NCBI RefSeq assembly: GCF_036812735.1
Contig: NZ_CP117523.1
Span: 2,976,001-3,040,000 of the forward strand
DNA length: 64,000 bases
Reading direction: 5' to 3'
DNA from: Terrisporobacter glycolicus ATCC 14880 = DSM 1288
Lineage (GTDB): Bacteria; Bacillota; Clostridia; Peptostreptococcales; Peptostreptococcaceae
Shown: in pieces, positions 9,895 to 18,449 of the stretch
Position numbering within the stretch: the first letter of the stretch is position 1
How the letters are laid out: each line of letters starts with the position of its first letter
The notes under the pieces: model-generated
What the model was told of the DNA's origin: nothing
Seen by the model: the letters and a program-made list of their open reading frames with translations, nothing else
The model's database searches: none
Made by a program: the position numbers and the translations under genes

Positions 9895-9915
9895 AAGGTA
9901 CCTCTAAGGTACCTT
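9895..9915 (-). terminator. Terminator of the YIEGIA operon
   Basis: An 8-bp stem (aaggtacc / ggtacctt) with a 5-base loop overlaps the stop codon of the small YIEGIA-partner gene and runs into TTTT on the minus strand. Confidence 0.7.
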
Positions 9916-10114
9916 AATGTCTTACTACTATAAGAATTTCCTCAGTTATTTGATGAACCATACCATCCACACATTTTGCTACTAGTAAAGCTTTCTTTTG
10001 CATATCGTCATCATCATTTGCATAAAATAGAGGACATCCTCCTGATATACTCATATTTTTATCTGTAGTTATTACTGCCATTGTATACGAATTAATGCCT
10101 ATATCATTTCCCAT
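9914..10114 (-). CDS. Small capping-complex-like partner of YIEGIA protein
   Basis: A 66-residue acidic protein with no membrane segment. Its ATG directly follows the TAG of the upstream YIEGIA gene, so translation is probably coupled. Small proteins in this position next to YIEGIA genes in clostridia are named capping complex subunit for YIEGIA in some annotation systems. That name is from memory of the family; the mechanism is not known. Upstream aaaggaaag can serve as a Shine-Dalgarno. Confidence 0.75.
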   Translation of the reverse strand: MGNDIGINSYTMAVITTDKNMSISGGCPLFYANDDDDMQKKALLVAKCVDGMVHQITEEILIVVRH

Positions 10115-11047
10115 CTATCTACTTTCCTTTCCTTCAATTCTTAGTTTTTTTAATGCTAAGTGTTTACCTCTAGCACTGTCTAGTATTGGACAAGATTTAA
10201 CTGCCTCTATTACTTTTCTCTCATCTTTTTCCATTGGTATAAATGCTATATATATAGCTTGGCTGACTGGATCTTTTCTCGGTATTGGAGTAAAAGCAGG
10301 TTCATCACTTTCTTTAAGTACTCCAAGTCTCGAATATAGGTTGTAACATATCGCCTGTCTCTGTCCGGGATAACTTAGAATACCTGCATTAGTATAACTA
10401 TTATTTTTAGGTCTTATTTCAATACCTATACCATCTTTTAAATACCTCTCTCTATCCCTTTTTAAACCAACATTTGTTATTCCTTTCAAATTACCAACCT
10501 TTAACAAAGTACCATCTACAAAACTAATATCTACAATAGATACTTCAGCTATATCATCAATACATTGTCTTGATAGGGCTTTTCTAAGAAGAAGAGCTAT
10601 TGATAGACCAACTACTGTACTTATTATTGTCGATGAATTATTGCTTATATTAGTTTCATTATTTAAACCATAAAAACATGCTACAGTTATAAAAGATGTT
10701 ACAATACACATGTAATTTCTTATTTCATAAGTTCTTGCTATTTCTTCAATAAATGAATTTCCTCTAGGAACTAGCTGAGTAGGTTCCAAGTCTTGCAAAG
10801 TATTTCTCCTACTACTTCTTACTTGTCTAAATTGTTCAGCTGCTAAAGATAAAAATGTAATTGATGTATAAGACCTATTTATTAATGCTGGAATTAATAA
10901 TGACCCTAATGCAGATGCCACAAAAGCTAATACTATTTGTGAAGTTAATATATTGGGTTGTGTTGGATATTGTTTGTTATCAAGATTCAACATAATCAAT
11001 CTTGAAGTTACCCCTATTGTTAACCCTATAAAAAATATGTTGTCCAT
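10115..11047 (-). CDS. YIEGIA family membrane protein (copy 2)
   Basis: A 310-residue protein with N-terminal hydrophobic segments and two more near residues 115-150. The diagnostic motif is degenerate here: FIEEIARTYEIR near residue 98. It is a clear paralogue of the gene directly upstream (shared spacing of hydrophobic segments, the IPALI segment, and a similar C-terminal end PILDSARGK). In Bacillus the corresponding locus next to der carries seaA (yphB), a spore-envelope gene, so a role in the mother cell during sporulation is likely by synteny. Confidence 0.85.
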   Translation of the reverse strand: MDNIFFIGLTIGVTSRLIMLNLDNKQYPTQPNILTSQIVLAFVASALGSLLIPALINRSYTSITFLSLAAEQFRQVRSSRRNTLQDLEPTQLVPRGNSFIEEIARTYEIRNYMCIVTSFITVACFYGLNNETNISNNSSTIISTVVGLSIALLLRKALSRQCIDDIAEVSIVDISFVDGTLLKVGNLKGITNVGLKRDRERYLKDGIGIEIRPKNNSYTNAGILSYPGQRQAICYNLYSRLGVLKESDEPAFTPIPRKDPVSQAIYIAFIPMEKDERKVIEAVKSCPILDSARGKHLALKKLRIEGKESR

Positions 11048-11070
11048 TTACTCACCTCTTATTATCACTT

Positions 11071-12012
11071 TTATTTAAAAAGTAATGATTTTTTCTTATA
11101 GGCACTTTGTTTGCCTTTTGATGTATCTAAAATTGGTGTACTTCCTGCTGCTTTCATAAGTGTTATTTCATCTTTTAATAAAGGTATTATAACAATTACT
11201 ACAGATTTCTTTTTTAAATCTGTTTCTGAAATTGCTAGTAAATCTCTGTCATCCACATCTTTATCCATACCAAGTTGAATATAAATATTATGCATTATAG
11301 CTTTTTGTTGCCCTATATCATTTATTGTTCCAAAGCTTCCCATATCTTTAGGTACTATTTCTATGGCAACACCCTTTTCTAAATATTTCTTTCTGCTGTC
11401 TTTTAAACCAATATTACCCATAATGACATCATTAACCTTTAAAAGTGGTCCATCAAATGTTATTTTTCCTAGATATACATCTGCTAAATCATTAACACTT
11501 TTTCTTCTTAGTAATCTTCTAAATATAAGCGCTAATACTATACCTCCTACAGTTGAAGTAACTGTACAAACAAGCACACTATCGTTATATATTCTAGATG
11601 TAAATATGTATATCAAAGAAGCTATTAAAGCCGAGAATAGACTTACATAACTTCTCACTTCATAAGTAGATGCAATTTCATCAATATATGGCTGTCCTTT
11701 ATCTATCAAGTCATCATTATCAATATTTTCTAAAGTAATTTGTTCTTGTTGTGATAAACCTTGAAATTGTTGTATTCCTACTGCTAAAAAAGTTAAAGCC
11801 GAAAACTCTTTATCAATTAATGCAGGCAAGGCTACAGAACCAAGAGATGCAGCCAGCGCTGCCACTATTATTTGTTCTATATAATCCTGTGGTCTTGATG
11901 GATATTGTTTATCTTTAACCCTTAGTACAAAAAATCTACATAAAGTTCCTATTACCATAGCTGTAATAAAAGCATGTCTAAATAGAGCATCATTTATTTG
12001 ACTATCATTCAT
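11071..12012 (-). CDS. YIEGIA family membrane protein (copy 1)
   Basis: A 313-residue paralogue of the following gene, with the motif YIDEIASTYEVR near residue 95. Hydrophobic segments cluster in the first 65 residues and around 110-150, followed by a soluble C-terminal domain ending PILDTSKGKQ. aggagg precedes the ATG. It heads a three-gene unit (two YIEGIA proteins and the small partner). A spore-assembly role is inferred from synteny with Bacillus seaA. The exact function is unknown. Confidence 0.85.
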   Translation of the reverse strand: MNDSQINDALFRHAFITAMVIGTLCRFFVLRVKDKQYPSRPQDYIEQIIVAALAASLGSVALPALIDKEFSALTFLAVGIQQFQGLSQQEQITLENIDNDDLIDKGQPYIDEIASTYEVRSYVSLFSALIASLIYIFTSRIYNDSVLVCTVTSTVGGIVLALIFRRLLRRKSVNDLADVYLGKITFDGPLLKVNDVIMGNIGLKDSRKKYLEKGVAIEIVPKDMGSFGTINDIGQQKAIMHNIYIQLGMDKDVDDRDLLAISETDLKKKSVVIVIIPLLKDEITLMKAAGSTPILDTSKGKQSAYKKKSLLFK

Positions 12013-12106
12013 AAAACTAAATCCTCCTAATAATTTAATACTTTTATAGTAAATTCAAAATTCCTTACTAAAAATCTATAAATTTAGTTTGTGCAAAAAA
12101 TAAAAA

Positions 12107-12132
12107 AAATTTCCTACTAATCTAGGAAATTT
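12107..12132 (-). terminator. Terminator of the histidine kinase gene
   Basis: A 10-bp stem (aaatttccta / taggaaattt) overlaps the kinase stop codon and is followed by eight T on the minus strand. Confidence 0.85.
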
Positions 12133-13405
12133 TTTTCGGTAATTTTACTATGAATTTGCTACCCTCTCCAAGCTCGCTTTCTAAGCCAATGCTCCCCTTC
12201 AGTGAGTGAACAATATGTTTTGTTATAGCTAGACCTAAACCTGTACCACCTACAGATCTACTTCTAGCCTTATCTACTCTATAAAATCTTTGGAATATTT
12301 TACTCTGGTCTTCTTTTGGAATACCAACTCCGTTGTCTATAACTTCTATTACTATTTCATCATTTTTTGTAAATTGGTTTACAGTTACTCTTCCTCCTTC
12401 TGGAGTATATTTTATAGCATTGTCTATTAAGTTAAGAAGTAACTGTTTAAGGTAATCTCCATAGGCCTGAGCTACTACTTCTTTATCCTCAAAATTATAT
12501 TGTAAATCAATTTTTTTTGAACTAGCTATATAATTTATCATCTCATATACTTCTTTAAAAACATCATAAAGAATTATATTTTCCATTACTAAATTATTTT
12601 TGCTTTCTATTGATGACAATAAAAGGATATCTTCTATTAACCTTTTTAATCTATCAGACTCTTTCTGGATTATAGCTAAAAATCTATTTCTTTTATTTAC
12701 CGGCAAGTCTTCATTCATAATTAAGGTCTCTACAAATCCATTTATTGATGTTAGAGGCGTTTTTAGTTCGTGACTAACATTTGCCACAAAATCCCTACGC
12801 ATATTTTCTAATTTTACAATTTCTGTTATATCTTCTATATTAATTATAGAACCTATAATAGCATTTTTAGAGTTTTGCAGATATACAGGATCAATTTTTA
12901 TTCTATAAACAATTTCATCATCTAAGGTTATATTATTACTATGATTTTCTTTACTTCCAATATATCGTTCTACCCCTCTTAGAATATCATCTACATTAAT
13001 AACTTGTTTTAAATTTTTCCCGTCTTCTTTTCCATTACATTTACTTTTTATCATTCTACGAGCTTCATCATTAATTAAAATAATATTACCATCAATATCT
13101 ATAACTATAATTCCATGAGAAATACTTTTAAGCACTGAGGTAAGTTGAAGATGTTTATACTCAACTTCTTCAATTGTATTTTCCATCGTCTCCATCATAA
13201 AATTAAAGTTTCTAGTAAGCTCACCAAGTTCACCTCTAGCCGAAGTTTGTAGTCTTGAGTGAAATTCTTTATTACTTACTTTCTTAGATAATTTAATGAA
13301 ACTTTTTAAAAATCTTCTTATAGTTATTGTATATCTGTATAAAAGTATTGCCACACTACAAGCTAGTAACATAATAAAAAAGTAAATACCACCAATAGGT
13401 TCCAT
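12122..13405 (-). CDS. PhoR/WalK-type sensor histidine kinase
   Basis: Membrane-anchored sensor of 427 residues. One N-terminal transmembrane helix (about 6-24) is followed by a HAMP-like linker, a PAS domain (about 80-190), the HisKA box FVANVSHELKTPLTS with the phospho-accepting histidine (about 210), and the HATPase motifs NLIDNAIKYTPEGG, DNGVGIP and GGTGLGLAI. There is no large extracellular sensor, unlike canonical PhoR. It is 16 bases after its response regulator gene. The stimulus (phosphate or cell-wall state) cannot be told from the sequence. Confidence 0.9.
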   Translation of the reverse strand: MEPIGGIYFFIMLLACSVAILLYRYTITIRRFLKSFIKLSKKVSNKEFHSRLQTSARGELGELTRNFNFMMETMENTIEEVEYKHLQLTSVLKSISHGIIVIDIDGNIILINDEARRMIKSKCNGKEDGKNLKQVINVDDILRGVERYIGSKENHSNNITLDDEIVYRIKIDPVYLQNSKNAIIGSIINIEDITEIVKLENMRRDFVANVSHELKTPLTSINGFVETLIMNEDLPVNKRNRFLAIIQKESDRLKRLIEDILLLSSIESKNNLVMENIILYDVFKEVYEMINYIASSKKIDLQYNFEDKEVVAQAYGDYLKQLLLNLIDNAIKYTPEGGRVTVNQFTKNDEIVIEVIDNGVGIPKEDQSKIFQRFYRVDKARSRSVGGTGLGLAITKHIVHSLKGSIGLESELGEGSKFIVKLPKKIS

Positions 13406-13421
13406 ATATTATCTCCATTTC

Positions 13422-14111
13422 TTACTCTATTTTATATCCTATACCTCTAATAGTCTCAATATATTTCTCATTACTATCTGAGCTTTCTATCTTTTTTCTT
13501 AAATATCTAATATGAACATCTACTGTTCTAGTTTCACCATAAAACTCATATCCCCAAATTTTATCTAATAAAAAGTTTCTAGATAAAACTTTTCCTTTGT
13601 TTTGAAGTAAAATTTTTAATAAATCAAATTCCTTAAGAGTTAAGTCTAGTTTTTCTCCATTTTTAGTTGCTTCATGTTTAATTAAATCTAGTTTTATATC
13701 TTTTACCGTTAATATTTCTTCTTCTCTTGGCGAACTCATATTATATCTTCTTAAAACAGAACTTATTCTAGCTAATAGTTCTTTAATGCTGAAAGGTTTT
13801 GTAATATAATCATCTGCACCACCTACTAAACCTTCAACTTTATCACTTTCCATATTTTTAGCTGTAAGCATAATAACAGGTATGCTCTTAAGATCCTTAT
13901 CTCCCCTTATTTTCTTTAATACGTCTATGCCACTTATATTTGGTAACATCCAATCAAGTAGTATTAGGTCTGGTTTATTTTCCTTTGCTTTTAAAAAACC
14001 ATCAAATCCATCATAAGAATAGTCCACAATATAATCTGATGTCTCCAAATTAAATTGTAGTAGCTCTACTATATGCTCTTCATCATCAATTACAAGAATC
14101 TTAGTACTCAT
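13422..14111 (-). CDS. OmpR/PhoB-family response regulator
   Basis: The 229 residues comprise a receiver domain (acidic pocket DDEE, phospho-acceptor Asp in LLDWMLP near residue 53, Lys in TKPFS near 105) and a winged-helix DNA-binding domain ending TRTVDVHIRYLRKKIE...IRGIGYKIE. Partner of the downstream kinase. Resembles PhoB/PhoP and WalR; I do not assign one. ggagg precedes the ATG. Confidence 0.92.
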   Translation of the reverse strand: MSTKILVIDDEEHIVELLQFNLETSDYIVDYSYDGFDGFLKAKENKPDLILLDWMLPNISGIDVLKKIRGDKDLKSIPVIMLTAKNMESDKVEGLVGGADDYITKPFSIKELLARISSVLRRYNMSSPREEEILTVKDIKLDLIKHEATKNGEKLDLTLKEFDLLKILLQNKGKVLSRNFLLDKIWGYEFYGETRTVDVHIRYLRKKIESSDSNEKYIETIRGIGYKIE

Positions 14112-14123
14112 TATTATTCCTCC

Positions 14124-14834
14124 CTATCTAATTTGAATCATTGTTCCTATTCTCTTTGATGTTTTATTATGCTTTCTGTAAGAATAGAACTTATCATAAT
14201 TACAATTAGTACATATTTGAAGATTTATTATATTTTCTTCTTTAACTTTACAATCTTTTAACATAAGTTCGTTAATTTTCCATAAATCCAAATAATATTT
14301 ATTATCTTTTATTATATCGAATTTTCCTGCATAATTTGCTAAATTTGTGTTAAATTTTTCAATTAGATCTTTTGAAACTTCATAACAGCATGGCCCTATT
14401 GATGGACCAATTACACATATTAAGTCTTCTGGATTAGAATTATAATTCTTACTCATTTCTTTTATAGTTTTTTCACTTATATTATCATAAGTACCTCTCC
14501 ATCCTGCATGAGCTAACCCTATAGCTTTATTAACTGGGTCAACAATTACAACAGGCACACAATCTGCTGTTAATATTAATAACGGAACTTTAGGAACATT
14601 AGTAATTAAAGCATCTCCTTCAAGCCTTTGTCCTATATTATTTTCATCAATTTTATTAACGATACTAGAGTGAATTTGAGAATTTCTTGTTAAATTTATT
14701 AACTTAAATTCGTCTTGTGTAAATGACTTAAATAAATCATCTTCATTTTTTGCATCTATATCAGTAGTTGTTATAGCTAAGTTAACAAAATCCAATTCTT
14801 TTTCTATTCTATCTACAGTTATATAGTTTTTCAT
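14124..14834 (-). CDS. pgeF: Peptidoglycan-editing factor / laccase-domain protein PgeF (YfiH)
   Basis: A 236-residue protein of the DUF152/YfiH family, linked in other bacteria to peptidoglycan composition and to purine-nucleoside cleavage. The metal and active-site residues are present: His in NSQIHSS (about 54), Cys in LTADCVPVV (about 95) and His in GLAHAGWRGT (about 112). It follows nrdR with a one-base gap; its Shine-Dalgarno (gagaagga) is inside the end of nrdR, so translation is probably coupled. Confidence 0.9.
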   Translation of the reverse strand: MKNYITVDRIEKELDFVNLAITTTDIDAKNEDDLFKSFTQDEFKLINLTRNSQIHSSIVNKIDENNIGQRLEGDALITNVPKVPLLILTADCVPVVIVDPVNKAIGLAHAGWRGTYDNISEKTIKEMSKNYNSNPEDLICVIGPSIGPCCYEVSKDLIEKFNTNLANYAGKFDIIKDNKYYLDLWKINELMLKDCKVKEENIINLQICTNCNYDKFYSYRKHNKTSKRIGTMIQIR

Positions 14835-14835
14835 A

Positions 14836-15294
14836 TTATTTATCCTTCTCCATTAGTATTGTTTTTAATTCATTAACAAAAGTATTTATATCTTTAAATT
14901 GTCTATAAACAGACGCAAATCTAACATAAGATACTTCATCTATATCTTTTAGTTTGTCCATAATCATTTCGCCAATTATTTTTGTTTCTATCTCAGTCAT
15001 ATAGTTTTTATTTATTTCATTTTCTATGTAAGATACTACCCCTTCAATTTGATCAATAGAAACTGGCCTCTTTTCACAAGATTTTATCAGACCATTTTTT
15101 ATTTTTTCTCTATCAAAATATTCTCTTGTATTATCTTTTTTCACCACCATAACAGGTGTTGTTTCTATAGTTTCGTAAGTTGTATATCTTTTCTTGCAAG
15201 ATTCACACTCTCTCCTTCTTCTAATAGAATTACTATCTGTATGTCTTGAGTCTACAACCTTAGACTCCTTATAGTTACAATAAGGGCATTGCAT
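14836..15294 (-). CDS. nrdR: Transcriptional repressor NrdR
   Basis: Zinc-ribbon/ATP-cone repressor of ribonucleotide reductase genes. The 152 residues begin with the four-cysteine zinc ribbon (CPYC and CESC, about residues 3-34) followed by RYTTYE and the ATP-cone domain. Normal length. aggaaga precedes the ATG. It lies between ylmC and pgeF, a common clostridial order. Confidence 0.96.
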   Translation of the reverse strand: MQCPYCNYKESKVVDSRHTDSNSIRRRRECESCKKRYTTYETIETTPVMVVKKDNTREYFDREKIKNGLIKSCEKRPVSIDQIEGVVSYIENEINKNYMTEIETKIIGEMIMDKLKDIDEVSYVRFASVYRQFKDINTFVNELKTILMEKDK

Positions 15295-15319
15295 AATCTT
15301 CCTCCTTAGTTAAGTTAGT

Positions 15320-15589
15320 TTAAATTTTTATTTCATCAATGTCTAATTTTCTTTCTGAGCCTATATCTACTATTATGGTGTCACAACCTATTTTTAATAT
15401 ATCATTCCAAAATATCACATCTAAATCCATTCCTCTAGAAAAAAATCCTCCACTACCTTCTCCTGTAGTTGAAAAAGATATAACTTTGCCTTCATTAACA
15501 TCTATATCTATGTCCGTTATAAATCCCATCTTCTTTCCATTTTTTACATTGATAATTTCTTTATCCATTATATCAGATACTCTTATCAT
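15320..15589 (-). CDS. PRC-barrel protein YlmC/YmxH
   Basis: An 89-residue single-domain PRC-barrel protein of the YlmC/YmxH sporulation family. It carries the glycine-rich loop GEGSGGFFSRGMD near residue 43 and the typical end GCDTIIVDIG. aggagg precedes the ATG. YlmC proteins often sit beside sigG or sigE in clostridia, as here; their molecular role is unknown. Confidence 0.85.
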   Translation of the reverse strand: MIRVSDIMDKEIINVKNGKKMGFITDIDIDVNEGKVISFSTTGEGSGGFFSRGMDLDVIFWNDILKIGCDTIIVDIGSERKLDIDEIKI

Positions 15590-15654
15590 ATTATAACATC
15601 CTCCTTAAAAATACAAAAAAAATATATTTCTCTCTTAATAATTTTTATGCAAAA

Positions 15655-15684
15655 AAATCCTTAGTATTCTTCTACTAAGGATTT
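15655..15684 (-). terminator. Terminator of sigG
   Basis: A 12-bp perfect stem (aaatccttagta / tactaaggattt), 6-base loop, then seven T on the minus strand, 22 bases past the sigG stop. Confidence 0.88.
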
Positions 15685-15705
15685 ATTCTTCATATTTAAT
15701 TATAA

Positions 15706-16479
15706 TTAAATGTACTTTCTCATATTTTTTAGTGCATTTTTTTCAATTCTTGAGACTTGCGCTTGAGATATTCCTATTTCATCTGCCACTTCAATTTGTG
15801 TACGGCCCTTATAAAATCTCAAGTCCAATACAAGTTTTTCCCTGTTATTAAGTTTTTTTATTGCTTCTTTCAATGCTATTTCTTGAAGCCAGTGCTCATC
15901 AGTATCTTTTTTATCCTGAACTTGATCCATCACAAATATGGCATCACCATTATCTTGGTATACAGGGTCAAATAAAGATATTGGATCTTGTATAGCATCT
16001 AATGCCATAACAACAGATTCAACATCCAGCTCTAGCTCCTTTGCTATCTCTGAAACTGTTGGTTCCTTTGAATTGCTTCTAATTAATCTTTCTCTAACTT
16101 GAAGAGCCTTATAAGCAATATCCTTTAATGATCTACTAACTCTTATAGGATTATTATCTCTTAAATATCTTCTTATTTCACCTATTATCATTGGAACCGC
16201 ATAAGTTGAAAACCTAACATTTTGACTTAAATCAAAATTATCTATAGCTTTTATAAGACCGATACAACCAATTTGAAATAAGTCGTCAATATTTTCTCCT
16301 CTATTGTTAAACTTTTGAATGATACTTAGAACTAGCCTTAAATTACCCCTAACAAACTGTTGTCTAGCTTCTTCATCGCCTGCCTTAATTTTAACTAGAA
16401 GGTCCATCATTTGAGCATTTTTAAGAACTGGCAATTCCGATGTATTTACACCACAGATTTCAACCTTATTAATTTGCAT
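15706..16479 (-). CDS. sigG: Sporulation sigma factor G
   Basis: Late forespore sigma factor of 257 residues. Region 2 contains VRGNLRLVLSIIQKF and the -10-recognising block DDLFQIGCIGLIKAIDNFD. Region 4 ends with the helix-turn-helix EVADEIGISQAQVSRIEKNA. The N-terminus (NKVEICGVNTSELPVL) is typical of sigma-G and not sigma-F. It lies 87 bases after sigE, as in Bacillus, so some readthrough from the spoIIG operon is expected. I could not identify a convincing sigma-F/G promoter in the gap. Confidence 0.96.
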   Translation of the reverse strand: MQINKVEICGVNTSELPVLKNAQMMDLLVKIKAGDEEARQQFVRGNLRLVLSIIQKFNNRGENIDDLFQIGCIGLIKAIDNFDLSQNVRFSTYAVPMIIGEIRRYLRDNNPIRVSRSLKDIAYKALQVRERLIRSNSKEPTVSEIAKELELDVESVVMALDAIQDPISLFDPVYQDNGDAIFVMDQVQDKKDTDEHWLQEIALKEAIKKLNNREKLVLDLRFYKGRTQIEVADEIGISQAQVSRIEKNALKNMRKYI

Positions 16480-16566
16480 AAGTTTCAGTCCTCTCTTAAA
16501 AGATTCTTTATATGAAATTATTTACATATCATATATTTTTATACTTTTATCGAGATTTTATTTATT

Positions 16567-17301
16567 TTATACAAATTTTTTCATTTCCTTTTTTAACCTA
16601 CTAATAATTTTCTTTTCAAGTCTTGAAATATAGGATTGAGATATACCAAGGATATTAGCCACTTCCTTTTGCGTTTTTTCATTTCCTCTTGTACTTAAAC
16701 CAAATCTTAATTCCATAATTTGCTTTTCTCTATCTGATAATTTATCCAAAGCCATAAATAATAAATTTTTATCTATTTCCTCTTCAATAATTTTATATAT
16801 TTCATCATTTTCTGTTCCAAGTACATCTGATAGCAACAATTCATTACCATCTAAATCAGTGTTTAAAGGTTCATCAAATGAAACTTCCGCCTTTTTCTTA
16901 TTATTTTTTCTAAGATACATTAATATCTCATTTTCTATACATCTAGATGCATAAGTTGCTAATTTAATATTTTTATTAGATTTAAATGTATTAACAGCTT
17001 TTATAAGCCCAATTGTTCCTATTGATATCAAATCTTCAACATCTATACCTGTATTTTCAAATTTTCTAGAAATATAAACTACTAATCGAAGATTTCTTTC
17101 TATTAAAATAGTTTTTACATTATCGTCCTTTTCAAGTCTGTCTATTAACAATCTTTCCTCGTCTGGCTTTAAAGGTGGAGGCAGTATATTTACACCGCCC
17201 ATGTAATACATGCCATTAGGTTTAATTATACCTAATTTAGATCCTATCTTCACTACCCAAGAGTTTATTTTCCACTTCATTTTCATTAATGTTAATTTCA
17301 A
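16567..17301 (-). CDS. sigE: Sporulation sigma factor E (pro-sigma-E)
   Basis: Early mother-cell sigma factor, made as an inactive precursor whose N-terminal pro-sequence is removed by SpoIIGA. The 244 residues start with the hydrophobic/basic pro-region (about 1-30) followed by [13 protein letters not shown], the usual junction. Region 2 ([18 protein letters not shown]) and the region 4 HTH ([20 protein letters not shown]) are intact. The start is probably TTG at 17301, because ggggaggg lies 7 bases before it; ATGs at 17286 and 17280 are too far from any Shine-Dalgarno. It lies 25 bases after spoIIGA. Confidence 0.95.
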   Translation of the reverse strand: MKLTLMKMKWKINSWVVKIGSKLGIIKPNGMYYMGGVNILPPPLKPDEERLLIDRLEKDDNVKTILIERNLRLVVYISRKFENTGIDVEDLISIGTIGLIKAVNTFKSNKNIKLATYASRCIENEILMYLRKNNKKKAEVSFDEPLNTDLDGNELLLSDVLGTENDEIYKIIEEEIDKNLLFMALDKLSDREKQIMELRFGLSTRGNEKTQKEVANILGISQSYISRLEKKIISRLKKEMKKFV

Positions 17302-17326
17302 TTATAACCCTCCCCGTTTTTTAGAT

Positions 17327-18154
17327 CTAAGAAAGTATACTTGGATTTAGTATGGCATTATAATTGTCGTCTTTAAAATTAGATATACCAAGTACAATGT
17401 TTCCTATCTTTTTATTATCAATTTGTAAATAGTCGGCTTTAAATCCTAGTATCATGTTAGTCTTATTACTAGTAGCGTGGTTATAAGGAATTAGCCTTAC
17501 CCTAGATGATATATCTTCACTTAAATTATTGATGATGTCCTCTGCTAAGAGTACATCAACATATTCATAATTATAATTTTCAGGCAAATATTTTTCTAGC
17601 AAAGAAGAATTCACCATAATTACATCACTTTTACTTAACGGATCTTTTAGTAGATTTCCACTATCTAAAAGCGCGATACACTTAAGTTCTTCTCCAAGAA
17701 GCGAAATAGTTACTTCTTTAGTAAATTCTTTAATATGATTTATTAACGTAATATCCGAATATATTTTTTTTAATATAAGACAACTAATATATACTGAGGC
17801 TATCACAAATGAAATTTTTATATGTTCTATACCTGTAAAATAAATTATAAAATATGTACTTCCACAGATAAAAAAATTCGCTAAAAAAAATATAATAAGT
17901 ATTCTTATAAATTCTTTTTTATCTGTATAAACGAATGAAATTAATCCTATAATTACAATAAATATTACTTTTGAGGGTAATGTATATAATAAATAAAACC
18001 TTGGAAGTAAGTAAATTACAGAATAAATAGTTCCAACTATTGCTCCTATTATTTTTCTCTTATAAGAGTTTGTATTTTTTGTAAGTATAGAAGTACAACT
18101 TATAATAATATAATTTATTAATAGGTTTTCAATAATGTAAAGGTCTAAATACAT
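17327..18154 (-). CDS. spoIIGA: Sigma-E processing peptidase SpoIIGA
   Basis: Membrane-embedded aspartic protease that cleaves pro-sigma-E in the mother cell after a signal from the forespore. The 275 residues begin with five or so transmembrane segments (about 1-145). The cytoplasmic half carries the catalytic motif ALLDSGNLL near residue 166. ggggga precedes the ATG. It forms the spoIIG operon with sigE, transcribed from the promoter at 18181-18213. Confidence 0.95.
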   Translation of the reverse strand: MYLDLYIIENLLINYIIISCTSILTKNTNSYKRKIIGAIVGTIYSVIYLLPRFYLLYTLPSKVIFIVIIGLISFVYTDKKEFIRILIIFFLANFFICGSTYFIIYFTGIEHIKISFVIASVYISCLILKKIYSDITLINHIKEFTKEVTISLLGEELKCIALLDSGNLLKDPLSKSDVIMVNSSLLEKYLPENYNYEYVDVLLAEDIINNLSEDISSRVRLIPYNHATSNKTNMILGFKADYLQIDNKKIGNIVLGISNFKDDNYNAILNPSILS

Positions 18155-18180
18155 TAATTACTCCCCCTTTTTATGTTTAT

Positions 18181-18227
18181 ATTATAAGCTAGTATAAAAA
18201 AATAATATGTCACTTTTAACAGTCGAA
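18181..18227 (-). promoter_or_regulatory. spoIIG promoter with long spacer and Spo0A-like box
   Basis: Minus strand: GTGACA (18213-18208), a 21-base spacer and a perfect TATAAT (18186-18181), 27 bases before the spoIIGA start. A box acagtcgaa at 18219-18227, touching the upstream edge of the -35, matches the Spo0A consensus TTTGTCGAA in its GTCGAA core. Bacillus spoIIG is a sigma-A promoter with a 22-base spacer that works only with Spo0A~P, so the layout looks conserved. Confidence 0.6.
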
Positions 18228-18256
18228 ACTCAATTACTTTAATATAAAAAAACACA

Positions 18257-18288
18257 AAAAAAGGAAAAATTCTTCTTTTTCCTTTTTT
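18257..18288 (-). terminator. Second terminator upstream of spoIIG
   Basis: A 13-bp stem (aaaaaaggaaaaa / tttttcctttttt), T-rich afterwards on the minus strand. With the hairpin at 18410-18433 it insulates spoIIG from ftsZ transcription. Confidence 0.75.
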
Positions 18289-18409
18289 AAATAATATTTT
18301 ACTTCTTTTTAATTAGTATAAAAAAACATATATTGTTCATATTTTGTTATAATTAACAACTTTCTTTATAGTTAATAATATGCAACATGAACAAATATTA
18401 TAACAAAAA

Positions 18410-18433
18410 AATAAGAAGCCTGAGCCTCTTATT
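18410..18433 (-). terminator. Terminator of ftsZ
   Basis: A 7-bp stem (aataaga / tcttatt) closed by a GC-rich loop region and followed by seven T on the minus strand, 17 bases past the ftsZ stop. Confidence 0.7.
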
Positions 18434-18449
18434 CAATTATGTATATAAA

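Noticed and set aside
16480-16566. Sigma-F/G promoter before sigG
   Set aside because: A GTATA-like -35 is present, but no -10 at the correct spacing could be found.
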